DNA from: Marasmius tenuissimus
Lineage: Eukaryota; Basidiomycota; Agaricomycetes; Agaricales; Marasmiaceae
Assembly (NCBI GenBank): GCA_029532415.1
Contig: JAQOTA010000070.1
Span: forward strand, 372,001-436,000
Direction of reading: 5' to 3'
DNA length: 64,000 nucleotides
Shown here: in pieces, positions 53,993 to 64,000 of the stretch
Position numbering within the stretch: position 1 is the first letter of the stretch
Layout: every line of letters begins with the position of its first letter
Notes under the pieces: model-generated
Seen by the model: only the letters and a program-made list of their open reading frames with translations
Told to the model about the DNA's origin: nothing
Database searches by the model: none
Position numbers and translations under genes: made by a program

Positions 53993-56437
53993 CTAGGGTT
54001 TCAAGGTGACATCCTCATAATCCTGCAACGGCAACCCTTTCCTGTTTTCTCGATCGTCTCTTGTCTCAGGAGGTCCCGTGTAATGATAGCGACCGCCTGA
54101 GTAGCAAGAGCCTCGCTCAGAATGGACGTTTTTGAAGCACTTGGGGAAGAACTCACTGATCATGTACCAACCCGCACTGATCACACCAAACCCAACAAAA
54201 ACAACTGATGCATAATCTGACATAGTAATGCAGGTTAGTCGGACATTTCGTGGATACTTTCGAAATCGAATCAACGAGTAACGTACTCATCGTACCCTTC
54301 GTGGCAGGAATAACAGGAGGCATGGAAAAGAGAACGATCTCAAAAACAACCCATGCCACTGATATCACGTTTAGTAGAACACCCCATCGACCCAGTGGAT
54401 ATGGGCTGTCCTTAACGTCCCTTCTCCCGTTGATCAGCGAGGTGGCGATAGGTATCGCATAACTGGCCCCAATGCACATAACAGCCACTCCGACAAAGGC
54501 GTTGAATGCCGTTGATGAGCCTAGATAGATAAGTCCAAGGAGCAGCTGGACGATGGTCGAAAGGAGATAGGCGTTCAACGGAACACTCTTGCCTGGAGAG
54601 ATATGGGCGAATGTACGATGAAAAGGAATGGCTTTGTCTCGTGCAAAGGCCCATGTCGTGCGCGAGGCAGCACACAATATAGAGATGCCGCCGAAGACGC
54701 CAATACCGAATACTGGCGAGTGTCGTCAGTTCGGATGAATATAATATCCATGAAACATATACATACGAATGATCCACTGGGTGAGACAGAAGTTCAGTTA
54801 TTCAGACCTCAGGGCCAAGGAGAAGACCGGCTTACCACTCCGAAGCCTCCAGCGCGAGAGCCCATCACCATAGTATATAGGACGCCGATTGGTTGGCCTC
54901 CGGGAACTAAAAGAGTTTCTGTCATGAGCCCGAACTGATGTCGAAAAGCAGGTGGGAGATGCGCCACTTACCGGAAAGTAGTGTCGAAATGTCTGGAAGG
55001 GTGAACATGATCGGCAGTAAAAACATGACGCCAGTGACGAAACCGATGGGTACTTGCCACACCATCGCGCGAGGTAGGTTGACAGCGGGATTCTTCACTT
55101 CTTCAGCCATGCTGGCAACTGCCCGAACCGGCTAATCAGGTCGAATGCAATAAAAATAATGTGAATACTTACTCAGGCAAACGGCAGAATAGGCGAATGC
55201 TGGCTGATGTGGACATGAGAGCGTGTTCAAGGCACAGGTGAATGGGGTACGCACGGGTAGTAGACCGATGAAGAATGACCATCCTGGAGTCCATCCAGAG
55301 CTGGAAGGATCAAAGAACCCGAAGGCAAGTGAAGCAGAGTGACGTCCTACCGCAGCTTTCGCGGAGAGACATATCATCGTCACTGATGCAACGGACTTGT
55401 GAATTGTGGGACATTTCGAAATCTAGAGTGCGACATACCGACGGTACCGACCAAAATCCAAAATGCGGAGAGAATCTGCGACACGAGGAGGTGAGCGTAT
55501 GGCTTCGGAGGGGCCTTATTGCATACATCGATTGTAGGGAGAGCCCTATTGAACAAGATTCCAATACCGGTGAAAATCACAGTCACCGCAACAAGAAGAA
55601 GATCTACATGAAGGTGAGGCAGAGACGCAACCAGGGCTGAACGTTATACGTACACGTTTGCCACGTAGTTGGGACCCACTCCGGATGAAAAATGCGGATT
55701 CCAGCAATTAGCAGCTGTGTCGTACCCTTCAATGAATGTGTTGTTATGCAAAAATGGACCATAGGGATAGCAGAACGTAGACACACGAAGGTTGCTGACA
55801 AGCTGACTGTCCAGTTACCCGCCAGATTCAGCCACCCATTAATCCAAGACAACAGAATACGGCTCCTCGGAGATGCCAGTCTGTAAGTCCAATAGTACGT
55901 GCCGGCTGACGTCGGGAACTTGGCACAAATCTCTGCCAGAGACAAGACGATAGGAACCATAAAGCAGGAGACGAGTACAAAACTACGATCTCGTTCAAAG
56001 TGCATCCTTCGGAGAGAATAACCTGGGACGTACCCCCAGAACATCGTCGCAGGGCCACCACCGACCAAACTAGTTGACATTGGAGTCGCCAGGCCAGCCG
56101 CTGTTGCAAAGCGGGGCGTTAAAGGTTGAGTGGCATGATAAGCGGTAGAACGACTTACGAATAGCCATCATTGCTTGTAAAACCGCTCGATGTGAAAAGC
56201 TGTATTGTGACGCTCATTTTGACTCACCAAGGCTCACTTGAGAAAGTGGTCAGCATCGGTTTCAGATCAAGAGGTTTCAAAACCTACTGAACAACGTCTG
56301 CCACAGATTTCTCGTCTACCCTCTTGAATCGACACACAGTTCATCGAGAAAGCATCAACCTGACGTACCCTGTTCATCTCCTGCTGGTACCCCAGCTTCA
56401 ACAGGCCCTCATCTGTGTTGCGTTTTACTTCGCTCAT
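53993..56437 (-). CDS. APC-superfamily permease C (UGA4/HNM1 type)
   Basis: Starts MSEVKRNTDEGLLKLGYQQE at 56437, the same N-terminal block as copies A and D. Further blocks: TPMSTSLVGGGPATMFWGYV, SLAEICAKFPTSAGTYYWTY, SWINGWLNLAGNW, DPSSSGWTPGWSFFIGLLP, SMAEEVKNPAVNLPRAMVWQ, LLPIMFTLPDISTLLS, AFARDKAIPFHRTFAHISPG, PLNAYLLSTIVQLLLGLIYL, DYASVVFVGFGVISAGWYMI and HYTGPPETRDDRENRKG, with stop at 53993. It is the most distinct member of the group (for example INGRRDVKDSPYPLGRWGV). Introns are short and numerous and no disruption was noted. It is presumably a plasma-membrane transporter for amino acids or related amines. Confidence 0.87.
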
Positions 56438-58174
56438 GGTTTGGATAGAGGAATTCGTGCCACCATTTATCCAGCCCACGCCTTATATGTACTCGCGGAA
56501 ACCTGTGGGAAGTAAGAAGACATAAAAACACAAGGAGATAGATGAAAGCTCACGAGTTCTGAGAGGAACAGCGTGTGTATCAGCTTCAGAACGTCAAGCA
56601 TTTCGGTTCAGTACCGTCAAGGCTGAACAGTGGCCCGAGGAGAGGTAACTGATATTAGAGAGATAACCTACAGGGAATAGATATCAATGAGAAAGAGAGT
56701 AGAAGCAAAGAAGAACGATATGTGATCTAGAGTACCTCTCGAAGAATGGCAGGCAGGGTAGAACATTTCAAGAATCATCGTCAAGCCAAAGAAATAAGAG
56801 ATAAGAAAACTTGCACTTGGTCCCATTTCGGAACGGCAGGGTTCCGTAGCCGATATAGCCAGCCAGAATACTATATCCTACGGGCAGCCAGGACCATACC
56901 GTTTCGACAACGCTTCCGTCGGGAACGCCCTCCGGGAAATGATTTACCCAGTCAGAAATGCGTGGGTTATATCGGACCATATAGGACTGGCTCAAAATCG
57001 TCCGGATTCATCCTCGATCGTTCGAAATCGTCAGTGCGCGGGGAAGAACAAGTCCGCACTACAATATTGATTGTGCAGCTGGCATTACATCCTACTGATT
57101 CCACCTTGAGACTACCCAGAGCTCTGTCTGACGGTCAGACCCAATTCTAGTTTGCTGATAGCATGTCAACGTGGCCAGATCCAGATCCAGAGCTGGTCAG
57201 ACTGGAGAAGGCAGGGAGTATCATGAAAACCCACCTTGCACGAGTGAAAGTTTCTTGCTGGTAGAAAGGGGACTTGCGGCACAACTGCATAATGGGGATC
57301 ATTGAATGAGTATTCAAACTATCAAAAAGTCAAGGACGCGCAACATTTTCCTTCATCAACGTTGGCTATCTTGAGGATCTGGATCGCCAAAGATAGAGCT
57401 ATTAGAGAAACTAGAAAGCAAAAAACGCGTCAACGAGGTCGTAACACGACAACAATGCCTGTGATACGCACCCAGACCCACACCGACTTCACTGCATCTT
57501 GCCTTTTCCAACTCTTTGCAGCGCGTTTCTCGCGTGTTCAGCGATGGACTTCGTGAATCAAGGTAGAGGTAGTGGGCAGACGCCGGGGCGTGAGATGATG
57601 GAGGGGAAGAAAGGAACAATGGGGAAACCTCGAACAGACTGTTACTGGCAGTTACATACTGGAGGTATAAGTAAGAAAATCGGTCGTGTCGTGCCAAACA
57701 ATTGTCAACAAACTTACGGCCCCGGGCCATTGATCATCGATCATCGATCATCATTGGATAGATCAGATTCGCCGTAGTGATTGCGAGATCAGGCAAGTAT
57801 TTCGCGGTGGATGTTGCTTCTGTGTCTTGTAGCCGGTTGAACGAACAAGGTCCGGGAGCGTGTTGAGAGCCTTCAATTCTATGGAAGCCCGAAATTTTTG
57901 TGAAGATAACAACAGAAGATGGGGACAGACCGACCGCCGATGAGCTAGTCAGCAACACGAAATACGCCTGATGTTGTCAAAGAAGGTAATAAACTGGCGA
58001 AACTGTCGATGTCGTTGGGACAAACAAGAGTCAGCCTCGTTCTGGGGCCTGACTCAGTGCAAGCCGGCATCGGCATCTTCTGGACAGCAAGCGCTCGTTT
58101 GGCGCCCGTGCAGTTGAATGCACGGCGCAGGAAAAAGCTGCATTCCTGTGAAGGCGTACATATATTATACATAT
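56438..58174. other. Intergenic, one possible minus-strand exon, no confident gene
   Basis: A minus-strand segment near 56990-56780 reads MVRYNPRISDWVNHFPEGVP and SWLPVGYSILAGYIGYG. It looks coded and could be an exon of a small membrane protein, but flanking exons could not be found. The rest shows only short frames. ATCGATC/ATCATCG runs occur near 57735-57760. Confidence 0.35.
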
Positions 58175-60003
58175 CTATATAGCAGCTTCTGGCTCTGATC
58201 CCGATTCACCCTCGGCACGATATTTAGCTGCCAGTGCCGCTGTTTCCTTCCTTTGGATTGACTGCTTCTGGTATTTCAAGCAAGCTTTAATCATGTCGGT
58301 GATCGGCCAAAGTTCCTCGAATCTAGACAGCGACGGGAACTTTTCGAGACACTGGGAGGGAGAACCAATGTGAGAGAGGTTAGCAAGATACGGTTTGTAA
58401 GACTCACAGCCCTTCGCACAACGCGGAGTTTCTCAGGCGGCTGTTGGGTGAAAGGTAGCCGACAATCTTCCAGTTCGCACAGAACTCGTTGTTTGACAAA
58501 AGCCTGTTTGAGTAAGTACTTTCAGTTGATAACGAGCGAAAAAGACATCATACGAAGTCTCACTTTTACCCTATTGAAGTGCTTCGGGGACCATCCCAAA
58601 ACTTTTTCCAGGTTGTAACCTCCTCGTCTGGGTCTTCCAGCCTCCCCTTCGGGCTTCGGAATCTTGTTTGCGTTAAACTCCGCACCCTCGAATTCGGAAT
58701 CAGAAGTAATCCCGTCGTCTTGAGCTTCGTGCTTAGAGCTGCGTACACCAGCCTCTTGCTCTAGAAGTAACACTCGTTCGTTCGCGTTCGGTTGTTTGGC
58801 GTCTTCCGCCAATCCTGATGATTCAACCACGGTACCAGATTCGGGTTCCTCGTCAGAGTCGGAAATGTAAACAATGTTGTAACGGGAAGTATCGGTCGGC
58901 GTATTTTGGTTGTTCGAAGCCAACTCGTGCGAATCACTAGGAGAGTCTGATACGTATATAATGGACGGCGAACGTCTGGGATCTCTTTGAGAACTCGAAG
59001 TTAACCCCGGGTGATGCACTCCAGCCCTCGACTTCGCCGTTCGAGACTTCATGATCGAGCGAGCTATGGTATCGACGAGTTGTAGGTCCTTGTAGCTGGT
59101 AAGCCAGGGAAATTGGTCGAGGGTCTGGTGGGAAATATAGACAGTCAAAGGAATTGTGGAACGGCAAAGTGAAAGAGCCCTCACAGCACGGTGAATGGCA
59201 TTGACCTGAAGGGCAGGTTGCTTGAGATGATCGACGGAGCAATCCAATTCGTTCACGATTCTTTGACTCACAAAATCCTGGAAACCACCGTCAGCTCGAA
59301 GACAAAGACATATCATGAAACATACCTTGACCAAGTCGAGCCTTGCTTCGGACCAGACGATACTTCTCTGTGAGGTGTCACTTTGCCCTGGATGCCCCAT
59401 TTCTCCCCCTGGTTCGGGTATCCGAATTGTTCTTTGTTTCTTGGAATCGATATCGTCCTCTGGATCACTTTCATGAACTCGGGATGGATAGGGCGCACGT
59501 CGATACTTTGTTCTAGAGGGTAAGGTAGAATACAGACGCGTGGAAGGTTTGAAGGAGTTTTCTTTGTGAGACGGACGCGAGGGCAACATCGGAGTACGAA
59601 TGAGAGGTATGTGCGAAGGACTGGGAAGTCACCCGCAACACGCGCTAGTGCACGGGCCAATTTATCAGGAGAAAACCCAGGGTGATGCATATAAATTCCA
59701 TTTCTGGCAGTCGCAGCGTGTTTGATGAACCGATTGATAGATTTATATAAGGGAAATATTCATCCTTCGACGCGACGTGTCTGAATCATTCATGAGAAAG
59801 TGCAACTTGGGTGATTAACGAGTCAACGTACCAGCTGAGAGATCTGTCTCTATTTCGGGATATAGTATTGACGAGTATACCTGCCAAGTGCCACAAGATG
59901 AAAGACGAGATTCAGGAACCGGATTTAGCTGTGTCGAGTCTGCGGCTTTCTCGTTTTCCATCACATTGACCGAATCATCTCCATCCTCATCCTCAATGTC
60001 CAT
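58175..60003 (-). CDS. Unrecognised protein with a duplicated three-exon module and SIM-like motifs
   Basis: The first exon starts at 60003 (MDIEDEDGDDSVNV); the link to the next exon is unresolved. From about 59620 the frame is clear. A basic, Ser-rich region leads to module 1: VWSEARLDLVK / DFVSQRIVNELDCSVDHLKQ ... AIHRA / TLDQFPWLTSYKDLQLVDTI. A linker has two hydrophobic-acidic motifs (IIYVSDSPSD, IVYISDSDEE). Module 2 follows: GWSPKHFNRVK / AFVKQRVLCELEDC ... VVRRA / CLEKFPSLSRFEELWPITDM, with a stop at 58175. Slashes mark introns, which fall at the same place and phase in both modules. The fold is unknown to me. SUMO-interaction-like motifs and Lys/Arg-rich patches suggest a nuclear protein, which is inference. 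Confidence 0.65.
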
Positions 60004-61045
60004 ACCAGATCGCTTTCCACAATGAGCTTCATGTTACCCGACCAGGAGTACTCCTTTGGATGTGGAGATGAAGTGGTTCGGTAGGACATCGTTTTGGGCT
60101 TTCGAGCCAACCTTCGCGCTCGTCCGAGGTTTTAACAGTCGAGTCCTGGGAGGGATAGCGAAAATCAGTATCAAGTTCACTAAAAACACCTAAAAGCCAG
60201 ACAGAAAGTTGTTTCCAAAACGTAGAGACGACTTTGAGCGCAGGGAATTATCAGAAGGACACAAAGCCCCCGTTGGAGACTGAACGAAGGGTTCTCACAT
60301 TCAGCTCTCAAATCGTGTCTGTTGTTTCCCGTCCTTAAAACCTGTCTTTGTTCTGTTCAAGGCATGAATTCAACCAGAGAGATTCGCGTCACTCGCGCGC
60401 AGAGAAGAGTGATCTACGCACCTGTACGTCATCCGCGTAAAAGATAGCATCTTTGCAGGAGACTATTTTTGTTTCGATAACATTTACGGCTTACAAGTAG
60501 CTTGTACCGTGGACGTTGAAAACAAAAAACAGAGTGAAATAAAGCGCGTTGAATTTGGTGTCGGGCGCTCAACGTGGGAATGTTGTGGCAGTGACATTTC
60601 CTCCTCCAGGCACTCAGTACTCAGCGCTCAGCGCTCAGCACTGGCCTGTCTTGGCTTCTGTCTCATTCAGCGGCGTTGATACATTTCTGTGCCGCGACTG
60701 GCTTCCTTGAGCCTTGCTCCCTTGCTAACAGCCTTCAATTGGAAGATTTTAGATCACCGCGATTCGCATGCGGTATCACTGGTCTGTGGCGGGGTAAGAT
60801 GCCATCCCTTCAACCCCAAGATTCAAGGCGGGACCCTGAAGTCCGACTCATATTTCATAGATAGGTTTATTTATATCACTACTCTCAATAGATACAACAT
60901 ATTGAGGTCCTCTCAACCTGTCCAAAAATTGCCATCAATTCCCATAGCAGTGCCATGGTTGCTCACGTCGCCAGTCCAGTGAGGGTTTGCCGTACGGTCG
61001 TAAAAGCCCTCGTACCCAGCTCTTTGCGCCCGTAGAGTGTGAATC
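60004..61045. other. Intergenic, holds a segmental duplication copy
   Basis: Contains the second copy of the non-coding block also found at 46800. The remainder (60660-61045) has only short unsupported frames. Confidence 0.5.
60190..60640 (+). repeat. Segmental duplication, copy 2
   Basis: Diverged direct copy of 46800-47310, about 13.4 kb away, with the same order of landmarks. It is followed by short repeats of CAGTACTCAGCGCTCAGC near 60618-60640 that copy 1 lacks. Confidence 0.65.
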
Positions 61046-63847
61046 TCAGTCGATAATGTGTGTGCATGGAAGGTAGTTCTCGTTGATGACACCGCATCGT
61101 TTGTTGTAGTTAGCTGGACCTTTAATGCCCTTCGAGGCTGAGGGATCGGATTGTTCGGGTAAGGCTTCGGGCCTCTCAGAGCTCTTGTCTGTTGCGAAAG
61201 TGAGGGCGAGGAAGAGGTTAATAAGATTGAGAGATATACCTTCTTCGTCTACAGGTAGCTCGGCACAGGTGGCTGGGAAAGCCTCAATACTAGAGCCCAA
61301 CTTTTCCCTCTTGGATCCTTCCACAAACTCGCGTGGCTCAGGTGGTCCCCTATAATGATGTCGCCCGCCTTAAGGCGCATAAAATAAGCACGTCACTCTG
61401 TAGGTTTGAAGAATAGGAACCGCCGACTCACCGACCATGTACCAAACGGCACTGATTACGCCAAACCCAACAAACACGACTGATGCGTAATCTTAATACA
61501 GATTAATACAGAGAGTTGTTACCCGTCACATAGAAATCATTATCACTGACTCGTGAAGCTGCATAAATACGAGCACTCACTCATTGAGAAAGGTGTAACA
61601 GGTACGACCGCCGGCATGGAGAACAACACAATCTCAAACGCAATCCACAAAACCGCGATAATATTCAGAGGCGGGCCGAGCTTACCCAGTGAGAAGGGGC
61701 TGTCCACAACGCCTCTTCTCCTATCTGCTAGAGAGACACCAATGGCCATGGCATTACTCGCCCCCAAGCACATGACAGCGACTCCGACGAACGCATTGTA
61801 CGCAGTTCTCGGGCCAAGGGAGACGAGGCCGAGGAGAAGCTGCACGAGTGTCGATAGCAAGTAAGCGTTGAGAGGGATACTGCTACCAGTTGATATCTTG
61901 GCAAAGAATCTATGAAAGGGGACTGCTTTGTCGCGTGCAAAAGCCCAAGTTGCTCGCGAGGAGGCGCAGCAGACTGATATTGCACAGAAAACGCTGGTCA
62001 TGAAAACTGTCCGAATGCTCAACTCCCGACCCAGTAAAAGGATTGGGAAAGGAGGGACTCAACTCACTGATGAACCACTAAAGTGCAGCGCAGAAAGAGA
62101 AAGTCAGCGTGTGAAAGACGCTCAGGCAGAAATGCGAGCGGACATAGCGGACTTACCAATGCGAATCCTCCCCCTTTTGATCCCATAACCAGGGTGAAGA
62201 GGACCCCGATAGGCTGGCCGGTCGGTGCTGTGAAGTTCCCAGTCAGTGATCACCTTCAAGTCGCAGGCGAGTGATCTCTCTTACCTGCAAGTAGAGGTGT
62301 AATATCTGGCAGTGTCAATAGAATGGGAAGTAGGAATACTACCCCGGTGAGAAGTCCGATCGGAACTTGCCATACCATGGCTCGCGGCAAGTCAGTGGTA
62401 GGATTATGGACCTCCTCAGCCATGCTTGATACTGAGATTGATTTCTTAGTACTGGTTCATCTGGTATGGTGGAGATCGGAACCTACTCATACAGACTGCA
62501 GAGAAGGTAAAAGCTATCCAATCTTGAGTACCGAGCATTGTCATTTCGGCCAAAGTGACTGTTTCTCACCGGGCTGGAAGAGAGGGTAAGCAGAAACTCA
62601 AACAGCAATAGACACGCGTGAGCATTACCGGGAGGAGGCCAATGAAGAAAGACCAGCCAGGGGTCCACCCAGAAGCCGACGGATCAAAGTGACCAAGAGC
62701 AAAACCTATCGAATGTCTTCCCGCTGCTGCTCTAACCGAGAGGCAAACCAAGATGACTGGTGTCATGTTGAGCACTGTGTGAAATAAAGATGCCGGGGTG
62801 CTATACGGACCAATAACACCAAGAATCATCCACCATATTGCGAAAACCTGGGGGGTCCAAGTTTAGATATGACCACGGGACCCGAGCCGGTGTGTTATAA
62901 CTCACGCCAATCGTGGGGAGTGCTTTATTGAAGAAAATGCCAACAGAGGCGTAGAGCATAGCGAGACCGATAAATATGAGGTCTATCAAGTGCCGAATCG
63001 AATCAGGAAATCAACATGAACCCAATGGAATCTAGGGCTGATGCGACGTACATGTCTCCCAAGACTCGGTGACCCACTTCGGTCGATAGATCTGGATCTC
63101 TGAAACCAAGAGCTGGGTAGATCCCTTGAAAAGAAAAGATGTCGAGGTCTCTAAACTCATGAACTCGCCCGACGAACTCACAAACGTCGTAGACAAGGCG
63201 GCGGTCCAGTTACCGACCAGTGTCAGCCATCCGGTGATCCAAGAGAGCAAGCGTCGTGTTTTAGGAGATGCAAAGCGATAGCACCAATAATACGCTCCCG
63301 CTGAGGTGGGATACTTGGCGCAAATTTCCGCCAGAGACAGCACCACAGGAAGAGTAATGCATGAGACTATCACGAAGCTTCCCTGTCGTTCAGCTCGAGC
63401 TAAAATTCGTGAGAGTGACCAAATACTGACCCCCAAAAGACGGTTGCGGGTCCACCACCGATCAGTCCAGTTGCTATTGTAGTTGATGTTGCGAGAGCTT
63501 TCGAAAACGTTGAGGTTTTAAAGACCATGTGCAAGGTAGGTGTGTACTCACGAACGGCCATGATGGCTTCAAGTCGACACCAATCAGTACTATCCCGCGC
63601 AAGTCGATTTCCTTTAGGATCTACGCACCAAGGGACACTGCAAACGTGAATTAGAACTACGAGGACAATTTCTACATGTAATGGGCGACCTACTGAACAA
63701 GATGTGCCATAGATTTCTCGACTGGAAGCAAACGTCAACTCTTAAGCCCTACTTGGATGCATACAGATCCACTCGTACCCTTTTCATGGCTTGCTGGTAT
63801 CCCAGCTTTTCGAGTCCTTCGACTGCGCGGCGGTCAACCTCGTTCAT
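61046..63847 (-). CDS. APC-superfamily permease D (UGA4/HNM1 type)
   Basis: Starts at 63847 (MNEVDRRAVEGLEKLGYQQA). Blocks: ATGLIGGGPATVFWG, SLAEICAKYPTSAGAYYWCY, SWITGWLTLVGNW, DPSASGWTPGWSFFIGLLP, SMAEEVHNPTTDLPRAMVWQ, APTGQPIGVLFTLVMGSKGG, AISVCCASSRATWAFARDKA, PLNAYLLSTLVQLLLGLVSL, DYASVVFVGFGVISAVWYMV and HHYRGPPEPREFVEGSKREK. The tail is longer than in the other copies. It includes a 51-nt stop-free segment (61239-61189, GTATAT...CAACAG) that is probably an intron, after which DKSSERPEALPEQSDPSASK leads to the stop at 61046. Copy B is its nearest relative and shares 3' sequence, so B and D come from a recent duplication. Confidence 0.87.
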
Positions 63848-64000
63848 CCTGATTCTGAAGGCGAAGGGTATAGGACTGGGAGATCGATAGCTTGAGAGCC
63901 CAGTCAGTACCCTCACAGGTAAATACGGAGACTCGCACGGTAATTTTGCAACGTGTGAGATGGAGAGTTCTATGATTGTGAGCATTCGAAGTCCTGCTGA
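63848..64000. promoter_or_regulatory. Upstream flank of permease D
   Basis: The window ends about 150 bp upstream of the permease D start. No element can be named. Confidence 0.4.

Noticed and set aside
56768..56995. Minus-strand exon-like segment with a membrane helix
   Set aside because: It looks coded, but no flanking exons with matching phase were found, so it is mentioned only within the intergenic entry.
1..64000. tRNA, rRNA or CRISPR-like arrays
   Set aside because: None seen on reading. A tRNA with weak features could have been missed without a tRNAscan run.

Overview
The window is nuclear DNA of a filamentous basidiomycete, most likely an Agaricomycete. Genes are split by many introns of about 50-65 nt with GT(A/G)(C/A)GT donors and CTNAC-like branch sites. 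Recognisable proteins are eukaryotic or fungal: an AKR1 palmitoyltransferase, elongation factor 1-gamma, a Golgi pH regulator, UGA4/HNM1-type permeases and F-box proteins. I saw no rRNA, tRNA or CRISPR. Exon coordinates below were read by eye from splice signals and reading frame, not from transcripts.

Layout. 0.8-2.4 kb: an unrecognised multi-exon gene. 2.4-9.3 kb: an inverted duplication, with two decayed F-box paralogues (one broken at its 5' end, one by a 1-nt insertion) around a conserved TPR/F-box gene. 9.3-11.1 kb: an acidic-repeat protein. 11.3-13.7 kb: a predicted mitochondrial protein of six RRM-like units. 14.1-16.8 kb: AKR1. 17.8-21.0 kb: repeat territory with two 1.2-kb direct repeats and an inverted partial copy. 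21.7-24.3 kb: permease A. 26.5-28.3, 35.2-37.0 and 39.4-41.1 kb: three intronless copies of an orphan multi-pass membrane protein, with a DJ-1/PfpI protein, a Golgi pH regulator homologue and a small unknown gene between them. 42.0-46.8 kb: elongation factor 1-gamma, an SGNH hydrolase and a spliced non-coding unit, which together carry five related box C/D snoRNAs. 49.1-49.7 kb: a strongly expressed-looking orphan gene behind a promoter inverted repeat. 50.6-63.8 kb: permease B (5'-truncated), a putative transposon, permease C, a gene with a duplicated three-exon module and SUMO-interaction-like motifs, and permease D.

The most interesting system is the snoRNA cluster. Five minus-strand copies share a 13-nt guide complementary to the peptidyl-transferase-centre segment ACAGGGATAACTG of the large rRNA. 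The predicted target is the nucleotide equivalent to yeast 25S G2815. One copy lies in an elongation factor 1-gamma intron, as yeast snR38 does in TEF4. One lies in an intron after the stop codon of the SGNH hydrolase gene, and three lie in introns of an apparently non-coding host. A conserved intronic snoRNA therefore seems to have been amplified into a local array.
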